A program made the translations under genes and the position numbers. Below the pieces are notes generated by a model, which did no database searches, had not been told where the DNA came from, and worked only from the letters and a program-made list of their open reading frames with translations. Positions 55,100 through 64,000 of a stretch of DNA of 64,000 nt are shown here, in pieces; positions within the stretch are counted from its first letter, which is position 1; each line of letters starts with the position of its first letter. Source of the stretch: Nitzschia sp. pyKryTriq1 (taxonomy: Eukaryota > Bacillariophyta > Bacillariophyceae > Bacillariales > Bacillariaceae); contig OY101120.1 in NCBI GenBank assembly GCA_956465555.1, positions 2,660,001-2,724,000 on the forward strand, read 5' to 3'.

Positions 55100-55663
55100 A
55101 TGATAATGACAATGACGCAATTATTGTATTTTCTTCCTCTCATACTGGTGATAAATAATTCCTGGGCCTTTCTTCACAACAGCTTATCCGCAATGCCGAC
55201 AGCAGCATCACTTTCACCACCATCAGCACGAGCAATACTAGTACCAGCATTCGTCCTCGTCGCTCGGCCGAGAACACGGCCCGGATCATCCTGCTGCTCT
55301 TCCCTAGTATTACATCTTTCTGCTGGCAACAACCGCGACGAGGACGGTGATAATGATGATGATAATGATGATGACGATGATGATGACACGGATATGGATT
55401 TCTTCTCTTCTTCATCACTGAATGATTTTTTGGACAAGCCCTTTTTCAATCCCGACGCCTATCAAGAGGACGATGATAGTTTCCTCGGCCGACTGGCGAA
55501 TTTTGTCAGGTCTGACTACGAATTGGCCGAAACGTTGTTGGCGGGCAGTCTGTTTGTGATATTACTCCTTATCACTCAAGAATTATTACGTATGCAACTA
55601 TATGGAGACAATTACGTTCCATTTACGAGCGGAAATAGTAGAATCGGCGGTCGATTATTTTAA
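55100..55663 (+). CDS. Small plastid-type single-pass membrane protein, unknown function
   Basis: A 187-residue frame starts at the ATG at 55100. The N-terminus is a signal peptide ending in WAFLHN, with Phe immediately after the predicted cleavage site, the diatom plastid signature. A transit-like Ser/Pro/Arg region and an acidic run follow. The mature part has FLGRLANFVRSDYELAETLLAG, one membrane helix (SLFVILLLITQELL) and the tail LRMQLYGDNYVPF. The sequence after the membrane helix resembles that of the convergent neighbour. No named orthologue is recognised; a thylakoid or plastid-envelope role is inference. Confidence 0.75.
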   Translation: MIMTMTQLLYFLPLILVINNSWAFLHNSLSAMPTAASLSPPSARAILVPAFVLVARPRTRPGSSCCSSLVLHLSAGNNRDEDGDNDDDNDDDDDDDTDMDFFSSSSLNDFLDKPFFNPDAYQEDDDSFLGRLANFVRSDYELAETLLAGSLFVILLLITQELLRMQLYGDNYVPFTSGNSRIGGRLF

Positions 55664-55697
55664 AAATTATGATTATTATTTATAAGTCTATTCTTTT

Positions 55698-56249
55698 TTA
55701 TTTGTTCCATGGTAGATACAGTTCACCGAGCGAGTAGAGGCGCAGCATTTCGTAGCCATACGCTCCAAAAAGGCCCGCCAAGGAAACAAGAGCAAAAATA
55801 GGAATGAACAAGTCTCGTTCGGGTTCTTTGTTGGACGACGTCGAACGAGCTTGTTGTTGATCCCTCCTTGGTTGTTGTTGTTGTTGTACTACTAGTAGTT
55901 GGAGCTCTCTCAACTCTGCATTTCGTTTGTCGTCTTCTTGATTGGTGCTACTATTACCAACAATGTCTTCGTCACCCCAGCCATCATCATCATCATCGTC
56001 GTCGTCGTCGTAATCTGCATCGACAACATTTTTGTTGGCAAGCTTGAGAGAGAGAAAGGAGGATGGTCCCCTTGACGACAACATTATCCACCCGATGCTC
56101 CTGTTGGTCCGTCGTTTTCCTCGTGGTGGTGCTAGCTCACTAAGAAAGACCGACGACAGGGGACGAGGAGAAGTCGTCGTCGTCAGCCCATTTGCCTGCT
56201 GATGAAGACCAAGTTGTAGTAGTAGAAGTAATGAGGCATAGTTCTTCAT
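55698..56249 (-). CDS. Small secretory/plastid-type single-pass membrane protein, unknown function
   Basis: A 183-residue frame starts at the ATG at 56249. The N-terminus (MKNYASLLLLLQLGLHQQANGL) is a signal peptide, possibly followed by a plastid transit region rich in Ser, Arg and Pro. An acidic Asp run and a Gln/Arg-rich linker precede ERDLFIPIFALVSLAGLFG (membrane helix) and the tail YEMLRLYSLGELYLPW. The tail layout (E-LLR...G-x2-Y(V/L)P(F/W)) parallels that of the convergent gene, whose stop lies only 34 bp away. The two might form a functional pair, but no family is recognised. Confidence 0.7.
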   Translation of the reverse strand: MKNYASLLLLLQLGLHQQANGLTTTTSPRPLSSVFLSELAPPRGKRRTNRSIGWIMLSSRGPSSFLSLKLANKNVVDADYDDDDDDDDDGWGDEDIVGNSSTNQEDDKRNAELRELQLLVVQQQQQPRRDQQQARSTSSNKEPERDLFIPIFALVSLAGLFGAYGYEMLRLYSLGELYLPWNK

Positions 56250-57162
56250 GCTGCCTGCCTACTTGCTTGCTTACTTGCTTACTTGCTGTTATCTGCGCGG
56301 CGGAAACTTCGTCATGGTCGGATGATGATGATAATGATTTTGATGATGAATGCGAGATGAGTGATGTGTCAATCTATTACTACTGAATTATTTTTTGTTT
56401 TCCGTCTTTTGGATACGACATCAACCTTCGTTCGCCGACTGACGTATGCGTCCTCATGCGCATCAAGCAAGCAGTGCTACAGTAATGCCGGCAACTGCCG
56501 GTACGCACTGCTACCATGAACTGGTACCAGACTCTAGTAGTAGCTTTGATGTGACTTCTTTACCATCCAGGTGTATTTATCTTTACTAGGATATGCCCCT
56601 TCGCACTTGACTTCCGATCGATGGATGATGAATTCGCTCGATACACGTACCTGTATTGAAGTTCCAAAGTTCAACTTGGTGCTATATCAAACAGTTCTAG
56701 GATATGCCCCTTCGCACTGACTTCGCCCCGATCGTTTCGAAGCGAAGGAACAACAGGATTTACCTACCGGTACGATAGTGGGACGGAGTGGGGACAGACC
56801 GTGATGGAGTTGGACAAAAGGTCCGTTTGACCTCCTCACTACATACGAGTGGGTCATTCCCGAAACTGTCGACCCGCAGATTCCGCCCGAGTCTATGGGC
56901 ATAATACCAGTATCTCCAACAATATAGCAGCTCCCCATCCGCATCGCAGATGATGATGTATATAAATGAGAATAGTAATGATCCAAATGATCCAAACATA
57001 GTTCTTGTCTGTGTTGTGCGGAGTTTTTGTTCATTGTACTGTAGTGCCTGCTATTCTTGAGTTCGGAAACTGCGAACTCGAGTAACCTTCTGAAAGTCTG
57101 AGTGTGCGCCCAATCTTTCGCTATTTCGAAAGGCACATGTATCCAGTCAAACAACCGCTACT
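56250..57162. other. Intergenic region with dispersed repeats
   Basis: Two copies of ATATGCCCCTTCGCACT occur here (56592 and 56702); a third is at 60215. From about 57090 the sequence matches 51660-51730. No gene is supported. Confidence 0.45.
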
Positions 57163-57603
57163 TTACCGGACGAGTTATTGGAGAATGCAGTCCGCTGGTA
57201 CCATTTGGCTCTAAGCCACATCGGTTCGAACCGATTGCACGACACTATGTCCATGCATTTATATAACAAAAAACTAAAATCGACTATTGAAACTATTGTT
57301 TCGACTTGCGATGCGTGTCAACGCTACAAACTTGTTGGACGAGGACATGGAGAGCTTGCACCTCAAGAGGCAGCGCTCGTTCCATGGCAAGAAGTCACCA
57401 TAGACCTTATCGGTCCCTGGACACTCAACGTCGCAGGTCAAGAGTTGGAATTTTCCGCTCTTACAATCATCGTCACGGTCACTAGTCTGACCAAAGCCGT
57501 TCACCTGCAAGCGAAAACTGCTGTTTTACCAAGGTTTGAGAATAGACGAAAACACCAGTAAAATAATTTATAATTTCTATATCACGTTAGAGATAACGCA
57601 GTT
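57163..57603 (+). mobile_element. Ty3/Gypsy-type integrase fragment inserted in a repeat
   Basis: From 57163 to about 57561 the plus strand encodes LPDELLENAVRWYHLALSH, then an H2C2-type zinc-binding core ending CDACQRYK and the start of the integrase core VTIDLIGPWT. This is a Ty3/Gypsy-like retrotransposon integrase, cut off after roughly 130 residues with a divergent tail. AACCGCTACT occurs on both sides (57153-57162 and 57604-57613), and the same flanks are joined without the insert at 51723-51732. No LTR, gag or reverse transcriptase is nearby. It is a dead fragment rather than an element. Confidence 0.8.
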
Positions 57604-58393
57604 AACCGCTACTCCAAGGCGGGCAATTGTGTTGAATTTAAAAAAAAATAACAATGTTCTTCGACCTTCTTGCTTCCGCTTTTACTACGAACGGCATAGC
57701 ACAGTCAAAACACATCATACCAATAACGACAACTAACACCGACAAAATCGGAAAAACGAAGGCCGGTAGTAGTATTACGTGCCAGTAGTATGTACTACAA
57801 ATTGTATTACCATCTGACAACGCCGGCCGGGGATGTACTCTACTAGGGTACAGTAATGGTAATGGAAAGTGAAAGCGAAAGCATAGAAAAGTACAGTTCT
57901 GCACCGGTACCGTTACTGTCGAGCTACATTTTCCAATCTCGAAACGCCGTTATGTTGGGGTTGAATTCGCATTCCCTTCTGAAACTTCCTCCTCGACGAC
58001 ACCCCATGGGGGCATATTATTTTATTTCCTTTATGATTCTTATTTAATAAAAACAATTGTACCACTACTAAGATGATCCTACACGATTCCATTCCATTCC
58101 GGGTCCTGGTGGAATGTCACGATAAACTAGTAATAGTAGCACCCTTTCAGAAAGAAGTAGATGCGCGGTCACGGTAGTAGTAGCCAACATGGATTGGCGG
58201 GGTAAGGAAGAACGAACGAGACCATGGGACTAACGACGATGGTAGAGCTATAGCAGCTATTTTATTTATGCATGCAGCAGTATCGAAGGAAACAGACATC
58301 AGGAATCAGACGATCCAAGAAAAGACACGATACAAGTCCCCAAGAACATTGGTGAGGAGAAGACTCCTGGTCGAGCTATAGATATTCCTAGTA
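57604..58393. other. Downstream flank of the HSF gene with duplicated segments
   Basis: Contains the right half of the repeat interrupted at 57163-57603, the copy of the 54657 segment (57922-57980), and the copy near 58220 of the sequence repeated at 51158 and 53920. No gene was seen. Confidence 0.5.
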
Positions 58394-59682
58394 CTAGTAG
58401 TGTGAGAATTGCCGTGGAAGGAGTAGGTGGTCGATATGGCCTATAATGCGGCCAGTCTCGTCGTCGTCGTCGTTTTTGTTTTTGTAGCCTTCTTTGATGA
58501 GCAAGGAGGAGGAATAGCCAGTCTTGTCAGAAAAGTTTCGGCCTTCTTCGTCGATGTTATCACGGTGGTGATCATGAGGGGCTTCAAAAAGAGTGGGGAT
58601 ATTGTCCATGTACCCCGGAGGAATATCAACCGAAAGCTGGGCTGCATCCATGTATGCATTGGCTTGGATTGCGAAACTCAACAGGGAGTCCTCTTCTTCT
58701 TCCCGTCCTGCTGCTGCTGCTGCTGCTGCTGTCTCCTCCTCCTCCACTTGCCATCCATGATGAGCACCATCATGATGGGTTATTTGCTGAGACTGGTGGT
58801 GCAAGTAGCCGTTGGAGTCATTCTGTGGACCAGCTTCGATAGTGGGTTGGTTATGGTAGCTGGTGGGCATACCAAACATCGTCGGAAGGACGAGCTCATC
58901 CCGATGTTGTGGGATGATGATGTGTCCATGGAAAGGCGCGGCGCGAGACATCGACGATGGTACGTCTTGTTCCTGTGGTCCTTCCTCTCGAGGATAAGCA
59001 TGTTCTTCGTTCTGCCCTACCACCTCCAGTTGCCCTGCTGTTCTTCCAGCCATGCTGCGTTGCTGATTGGCAGCCTTGGACTTGACTTTCTCCCTCGCCA
59101 TACCGTTGCATAGCTCGGGCTTTCCTCGGACCATGAGAGGATGATGGTATGCTACATGCTTCTTCCCCGACAGCACTGGGTCATGGATCATTTTGAAGCC
59201 GTAGATCGACAACTGCCTGGCGAAGCTGCGGTACTTGGACGACGTGGGATAGTATTTCTGCATGATTTCGTTCTCAAAGTCCTCCTTGGAATGGATCTTG
59301 AAGGATTTGCCATCGGGAAGCCAAGATACAATGTGCTCGTTCCCTTGGATCGCGGCGTCCTCGAGTAGACGATGCAACTTGAAGGGAAATTCAAACTATA
59401 TAGGATGGAGATTTGTGGTCATAGTGGTACGATGGACGGCAAGAAAAACGTTTGAGCATGGCGAGAAAAAATCAAACATAGACCAAGAACATGCAGTCCT
59501 CTGGAAATGGTGCTTTGTTTCAGGAGAGATCAGATGAAAGACCACATACTATTCTAGAACGTTATGTATCATACCTTGATTGAATTCGCGAACACGGACA
59601 GATCCATTGCACCAACACTGCTCCCGTTGTATAATACTACTGGAATGTTTCTTGTCTCTTCTTCTTGGACGACCATCGTCAT
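58394..59682 (-). CDS. Heat-shock-factor-type transcription factor, two exons
   Basis: Exon 1 is 59682-59575 (MTMVVQEEETRN...NSIK) and exon 2 is 59395-58394; the 179-nt intron is GTATGA...TATAG. The product has 369 residues. The single HSF domain begins right after the splice (FEFPFKLHRLLEDAA) and continues with HIVSWLPDGKSFKIH, KYRSFARQLSIYGFKMI and HHPLMVRGKPELC (about residues 37-140). The remainder holds a Gln/His-rich region, the conserved-in-paralogue SFAIQANAYMDAAQLSVDI and an acidic end. The intron lies before the domain, unlike the double-domain HSF at 10.7-13.3 kb, where the intron is inside. HSFs bind GAA-type elements and regulate stress and other responses. Its 3' third is duplicated as a pseudogene at 54.1-54.4 kb. 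Confidence 0.9.
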
Positions 59683-60721
59683 AAAACCTTTATTGATTTT
59701 TTGATTTGGATTTATAGTACTTTGTTTACTACGGACCAAAATAATTTGTGAACATTTTCATTCCTGTAAAACACCTGCTACGTCGAAAACCTGCATCCAA
59801 TGGGCCTACGACACCGTACCCGTACTGTACCATTATAAAGACACGTTCGTTAAAGCACAAAATCGGAGTATCTCTAGCTTCTCTTGAGGACTTCTAAAAC
59901 CAGTTCGATGGGTATTCCTTGGCTTCGCTTTCTCTTGTTGACATTATCATCATTTTATTGCACTGTTTTCGCTACCGTAGTTTGCTACAGTACCAACAGC
60001 ACGTACAAAAAGAGAACAGGTAGTCCAAAGTACTGGCACGTAGTTCTCTCTGGTGGCGGGTACTGTACCTGGTACTGGTAGTCTACTGTACTGGTACGTC
60101 AAAACATAACTAGAAGTACCAGGTACACACAAGTTATCCTTGGTATCATACACATACCAGTTACCAGTTCAGGTACAGGATAAGTACCCGGAAGTGTCGT
60201 TGTGCTCTATGATATGCCCCTTCGCACTGACTTCCCTCCGATCGTTTCCAAGATAATAATTAAGGAACTACTCGCGCCGGAGATGGTCGGTGATAATCTT
60301 CGCTCCGAAAGTTTAAAAACTGAAAATACCGCCGCCGGTAGAACTTCCGAGCGAAATCAAGAAGAATGAAGACGAAAAGCGAGGAGCATGCATGTTGTGA
60401 GGAAGCGAAGCATCACCATGCACTGGTCCGTCCTTCGTCCATCATGGCGGGACCTCCAGAAAATTATCCGATTCCAGAAGTCGGCACCAACCAACTTTCA
60501 GAAGAAGTTTTGCAGTTCGTACCCAAATATTATGTTCATGTGCTCTGTCGGATGGAGGCAAAAAAAAGCGGGAAAATCCGGTTTCCAGAAACGATTTGTC
60601 GACGACGTACAGTACCAAACACACGGTACGTGTACGAATAGTCATCTTTGTATTTGTGACTTTTCTTGACGCCTGCTTTTTTGAGTTGAGAAAAGGACGC
60701 TGCATCCTGCGGACCGCGGCG
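59683..60721. other. Intergenic region
   Basis: GTACCTGGTACTGGTAC-type repeats occupy about 60020-60185, and a third copy of ATATGCCCCTTCGCACT is at 60215. ORFs at 60366-60669 show no family features. Confidence 0.4.
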
Positions 60722-61003
60722 ATGGCAAGCAAAATAAGTCAAAATAAGTCGTCGTCACGACGTTCATCATCATCATCATCATCGTCGTCGTCTTCAAAGA
60801 GCAAAAAGAGAAATATATCCTCTCGGTGCAGCAGCAGCATCAACAACAACAACAACAAGGCAGCAATAAGGAGCTTTTTTCGTCATAATATTATTATACG
60901 CAGGAACTCGTCGCATCGAGCGCGAGGAAATCCAGAGAAGGACATATTATTCAGTCATTGTGCTAGTTGCGGCCGTCCAGTCCGCGTGGATTTATTTTAT
61001 TAG
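60722..61003 (+). CDS. Possible small Ser/Asn-rich protein with C-terminal CxxC
   Basis: An ATG-initiated 93-codon frame reads MASKISQNKSSS, a long Ser run, a basic patch (SKSKKRNISS), poly-Asn and the end HCASCGRPVRVDLFY. The CxxC and the aromatic end are the only non-repetitive features. It could be a short basic zinc-binding protein, a last exon, or chance within repetitive DNA. Low confidence. Confidence 0.3.
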   Translation: MASKISQNKSSSRRSSSSSSSSSSSKSKKRNISSRCSSSINNNNNKAAIRSFFRHNIIIRRNSSHRARGNPEKDILFSHCASCGRPVRVDLFY

Positions 61004-61224
61004 CATAACCAGCAAAACAAAACGCACATGCCAAAAGCGAATTGCTGCATCACTCGAAGAAAAGGACTGAAGACTGACTTGTTTGCGGCTGATCTGTGAT
61101 ACCAACATCCTCCTCTCTACCTACTATTATTTCTGCCTACTACGTACTCCGGCGGAGTACGTGTATAGTACTGCTGAGTCTATTTACGAAATATTATCAT
61201 CTTGCTATCGTCGTCGTCGTCGTC

Positions 61225-61611
61225 ATGGGCCAATGTCGATCCAGGATTGCGGATGTGGTGGAGATAATGCCATCGCCGTATGATTACTACCAACGGCGCA
61301 AACAGCGAAACAAGAATAATGATTCTCGAGACAAGGGAATCTATTCTTTGGACGCTTCCTTTTCCGAGTCGTCATCGTTTGGGATAATGGGCGGTCATCA
61401 TCACCATCATCATCATCAGCAGCAGCAAGGGCTCTTATTGAGTAATGCTAATAGTGACGGTGAAAATGCTTTGGGAGGAGGAGGAGGAGGAGGAGGAGGA
61501 CCGGGTGGCAAGAAGAAGAAAATCTTTGATTACTATGGGGGAATGATTGGGGATGATATTGCCGAAGAGGAAGAGCAAGATGGTGAGACCAAGACCAATT
61601 TTGAGGAGTAG
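61225..61611 (+). CDS. Small low-complexity protein with N-terminal MGQC, unknown function
   Basis: The first ATG of the open frame is 61225, giving 128 residues; upstream codons contain no ATG. The start MGQCRSRIAD fits an N-myristoylation site (Gly2) with a neighbouring Cys that could be acylated, so membrane tethering is possible. His, Gln and Gly runs occupy the middle. The ends PYDYYQRRKQRN and KKKKIFDYYGGMIGDDIAEEEE share a DYY-plus-basic pattern and look like the conserved parts. No domain is recognised. Confidence 0.5.
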   Translation: MGQCRSRIADVVEIMPSPYDYYQRRKQRNKNNDSRDKGIYSLDASFSESSSFGIMGGHHHHHHHQQQQGLLLSNANSDGENALGGGGGGGGGPGGKKKKIFDYYGGMIGDDIAEEEEQDGETKTNFEE

Positions 61612-62862
61612 CAGAGTACCGTACTGTACTTTATGCATCATGGCATTATTATTATTCTTATTATTATTATGCTGATTGATGATGATGATGATGATGATGG
61701 ATCGAGAATCTCTATAATATATCATACTCCGAGGGGGGCGGGCGGTGGGACGAGAGTTAAGTCGAGACAACCGAGCAGGATGCCTGACTTGGCTGTACTC
61801 GCACCAAAGTGGTATGTTGTTGTGTATTTTGTAAATTAGACCAAAAAGCATGTCTAGTACTACTACTAGTTTCTACGAATTCGTAGATGATCATGGTCAT
61901 GATGTTCTTCTTTTCAAGAACTATACTGGCTGCTTGTTGTATAAAAGGAATGAATGAATCTTGAGAGGTGTGGAATAGGTGCATAATATGTCATTCCTAT
62001 CGTCTCTCTCTCTCTCTCTCTAGTAGAGACACCAGATATAGAGCTTCTAGTGGATCTAGAAGCTACGACCTAGTAGGTAGTAGCTAGTAATAGACTCCTC
62101 ATTCAGATGGTTCAGAACGACTGTGTGATCTGTCAACTCGACTCGTCGCTCGTCGTGAATGAAAGAAGAGGAAGAAGAATAATCATCATCCGTCCTCGCG
62201 ATCATCATCGCATCATCATCTCAATCGACGTCATGAGCGTGAGTGATTGAGAAGAGTGAGTCGTCAGTCATTCGTCGTCAGCTCACATTTGGTCAGAGTA
62301 ATCAAATAGAAGACTTCGTGTTCGTGTATTTCCTTCGTAGAGTACTCCGAGTACTGGTACAAGTACTCGAACGGAAATCCCCCCCTTCCAATAAAAATAA
62401 ATCGTCGAGAAACGAGACGCCGGACAAACATTCCAAATCTACAGCGACGGACATGAACATAAATTACGGCGTCAGCCGGGCGGCCGAAAATCCCTCCCCC
62501 TCACAAAATTAATTGCCAACACCCCGCCGTTGAAGTAAGAGAAATAAATTTCCTCCATCCTCATCCATTTTGGCAAATGGACACGTTCGGGCCATAAATC
62601 ACACTTCAAATCCAACATATACGAGAATGAATATATCGGATAGGATTGTCGAGCCAGCAGAGACGAAGATTCTCATGAAATTTCGTCCATCACAAGAAGA
62701 AGCCGCCGAGAAAGAAGGAAGGAGCAGCAGCGTCGTTTCCTCGTCCATCACCAGAGTGGGCGGCGATGAATGCTTGAGTATGACACAAACATCCATCATC
62801 ATCATCATCATCATCATTCGTTTCTTTGAAAACGAAAATTAGCAACCGCAACAATACTCATC
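61612..62862. other. Upstream region of the fasciclin gene
   Basis: Contains (GAT)n near 61678-61700, (TC)n at 62008-62020 followed by TCTAGAAGC inverted repeats (62040-62070), and (CAT)n at about 62795-62815 about 50 bp before the start codon. ORFs such as 62570-62842 lack any recognisable feature. Probably the promoter. Confidence 0.4.
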
Positions 62863-64000
62863 ATGAAGTTGTTGTTTCGCGTCGTTTCCGCGTTCCTTCT
62901 CGTCGCCGGCTTTGCGTCTGCCGGCACGGGAGGGATTCCTGCCTATGATTGTAAAATCTGCCCAGCGGGCTACGAAGTAACCAATTTCGAAGGCGAATTG
63001 GTCCTTCCAGGCCAGCCAACCCGTACATGCCAAGATCTATTGGATGCCAATGAGGCTGGAATGATCGATGAGATTAGCTGCAATCTGTTGACCATGCTGA
63101 CCCCCGAATTCTGCGGGTGTGAGCTGGGTGATATTGTGACTGTGGCAAAAAGTGCTGGAACGTTTAATGTTTTGGTCCTTGCGTTGGAAGCCGCTAATTT
63201 GGTGGAAGCTTTGAGCGAGCCAATGGGACCCTACACTGTCTTTGCGCCCTCGGACTCGGCCTTTGAAGCACTCCCTGAAGGAGTCGTCGACGCCTTGTTG
63301 ATTCCCGAGAACTCTGAGTGGTTGACTCAAGTGCTTCTGTACCACGTTGTTCCAGGGGCTGTCCTGTCGACCGATCTGGAGGATGGTATGACAGTGGAGA
63401 CGCTGGAGGGAAGCTCTGTGAACATTTCAATCTCCACTGAAACGTCTTCCGTCATGATCGACCAAGCGATGGTCGAAGCGGCCGATATCATGGCATCCAA
63501 CGGTATCATTCATGCTGTGAATGATGTCTTGTTGCCCCCAAGCTTTTTGGAAAGTCTTCCAAGCATCCTTGCCAATTTGACTGTCGTTGATGATCCAGTT
63601 GTGGAGGAAATCGTTCCTACTACACGAGGAGCGGCTCCAGTGCTATCCGATATCCCGACGACTCTGGAAGATTTTGGAACGTTCGAGTACCTTCTTGCCG
63701 CGTTGAATGCGACCGGCCTCACTGGGGCATTGTCCGAACCCGAAGGACCCTACACCGTCTTTGCCCCACTCGATTCCGCCTTTGAAGCCTTTCCTCCAGG
63801 CATTGTCAGTCAGTTGTTGACACCCCCCTTCGCTCCTATCTTATCAAGTATCCTACTGTACCATGTCGTAGAAGGAACTTATGCTGCGGGAGACTTGTTT
63901 GATGGCATGAATGTGACGACACTGGGTGGGGAGACGGTCTTGATTTCGATCAATGAGGAGAGCGGATCAGTAAGTGCGAACGAGGCCCAAGTCGTGACGG
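62863..64000 (+). CDS. Secreted fasciclin (FAS1) domain protein (3' end outside window)
   Basis: The frame from the ATG at 62863 is open to the window end (at least 379 codons). The signal peptide is MKLLFRVVSAFLLVAGFASA. A Cys-rich module follows (YDCKICPAGYEV...PTRTCQDLLDA...ISCNLLTML...FCGCE, about residues 28-86), of a kind that often precedes other domains in diatom secreted proteins. FAS1 domain 1 (about 88-225) has DIVTVAKSAGTFNVLVLALEAA, YTVFAPSDSAFEALP and LLYHVVPGAV; FAS1 domain 2 (from about 265) has FEYLLAALNATGL, YTVFAPLDSAFEAFP and LLYHVVEGTY and continues past the edge. FAS1 domains mediate cell-cell or cell-matrix adhesion, so a cell-surface or extracellular-matrix adhesive role is likely. 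Confidence 0.92.
   Translation, partial: MKLLFRVVSAFLLVAGFASAGTGGIPAYDCKICPAGYEVTNFEGELVLPGQPTRTCQDLLDANEAGMIDEISCNLLTMLTPEFCGCELGDIVTVAKSAGTFNVLVLALEAANLVEALSEPMGPYTVFAPSDSAFEALPEGVVDALLIPENSEWLTQVLLYHVVPGAVLSTDLEDGMTVETLEGSSVNISISTETSSVMIDQAMVEAADIMASNGIIHAVNDVLLPPSFLESLPSILANLTVVDDPVVEEIVPTTRGAAPVLSDIPTTLEDFGTFEYLLAALNATGLTGALSEPEGPYTVFAPLDSAFEAFPPGIVSQLLTPPFAPILSSILLYHVVEGTYAAGDLFDGMNVTTLGGETVLISINEESGSVSANEAQVVT

Noticed and set aside
57221-57240. GGTTCGAACC resembling a tRNA T-loop
   Set aside because: It lies inside the integrase coding fragment and no acceptor or anticodon stem can be folded around it.
58427-59113. 228-codon plus-strand ORF across the HSF gene
   Set aside because: Antisense shadow of the HSF exon; no independent features.

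Overview
The window looks like nuclear chromosome sequence from a diatom, most likely a pennate one. The evidence is: short GT-AG introns (65-198 nt); plastid proteins whose signal peptide is followed by an aromatic residue at the predicted cleavage site (GAFSARP, WAFLHN, NAWLM); heat-shock-factor (HSF), DUF6824 and free-standing helicase-associated (HA) domain families, all of which are expanded in diatoms; and very low-complexity coding sequence (poly-Q, poly-N, poly-H, poly-S, poly-D). No rRNA, tRNA or CRISPR was recognised. All functions are read from sequence motifs; no searches were run.

Layout. 1-29 kb and 44-64 kb are ordinary gene space. In order: a large coiled-coil/poly-Q protein that runs off the left edge (-); a DUF6824 protein (+); an AAAP amino-acid transporter (+); an HSF with two DNA-binding domains (-); an HA-domain protein (-); a small conserved acidic protein (+); a possible type II membrane protein (+); chlorophyll synthase ChlG (-); a secreted mucin-like anchored protein (+); a plastid DUF3007 protein (-); and two more HA-domain proteins (+ and -). 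After the central block come a PIP-box, WD-like protein (+); a three-repeat MYB (+); a two-TM protein (+); a broken HSF copy; two convergent small plastid-type membrane proteins; a Ty3/Gypsy integrase fragment; an intact HSF (-); two tiny ORFs; and a fasciclin (FAS1) protein running off the right edge (+). Spacers are rich in GTACCGGTAC-type palindromes, CTACTAGTAG runs and simple repeats.

About 30.7-43.9 kb is different: AT-rich, without the trinucleotide repeats, and carrying a Helitron-like rolling-circle transposon. Its large gene encodes an HUH/Y2 Rep nuclease, a Pif1-like SF1 helicase and a C-terminal GIY-YIG nuclease of SLX1-like appearance. It is bracketed by two arrays of 160-180 bp tandem repeats. 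Upstream on the same strand is a spliced gene whose HxD...H...R residues fit a 2-oxoglutarate/Fe(II) dioxygenase. Downstream and convergent is a gene with a Cys-rich module that could be an OB-fold/zinc-ribbon ssDNA-binding protein. The Rep-helicase gene and the convergent gene each contain one -1 frame change next to a short C run, so this copy is either decayed or mis-assembled at homopolymers. This module is the most unusual thing in the window.

A second theme is transcription-factor genes around the element: two intact HSFs, one HSF fragment, three HA-domain proteins, one MYB3R-like protein and one DUF6824 protein. The three HA proteins and the double-domain HSF share a short motif resembling LEPTPIGPN. 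A third theme is recent local duplication between 51 and 60 kb, which produced the HSF fragment and shows an insertion together with its empty paralogous site.
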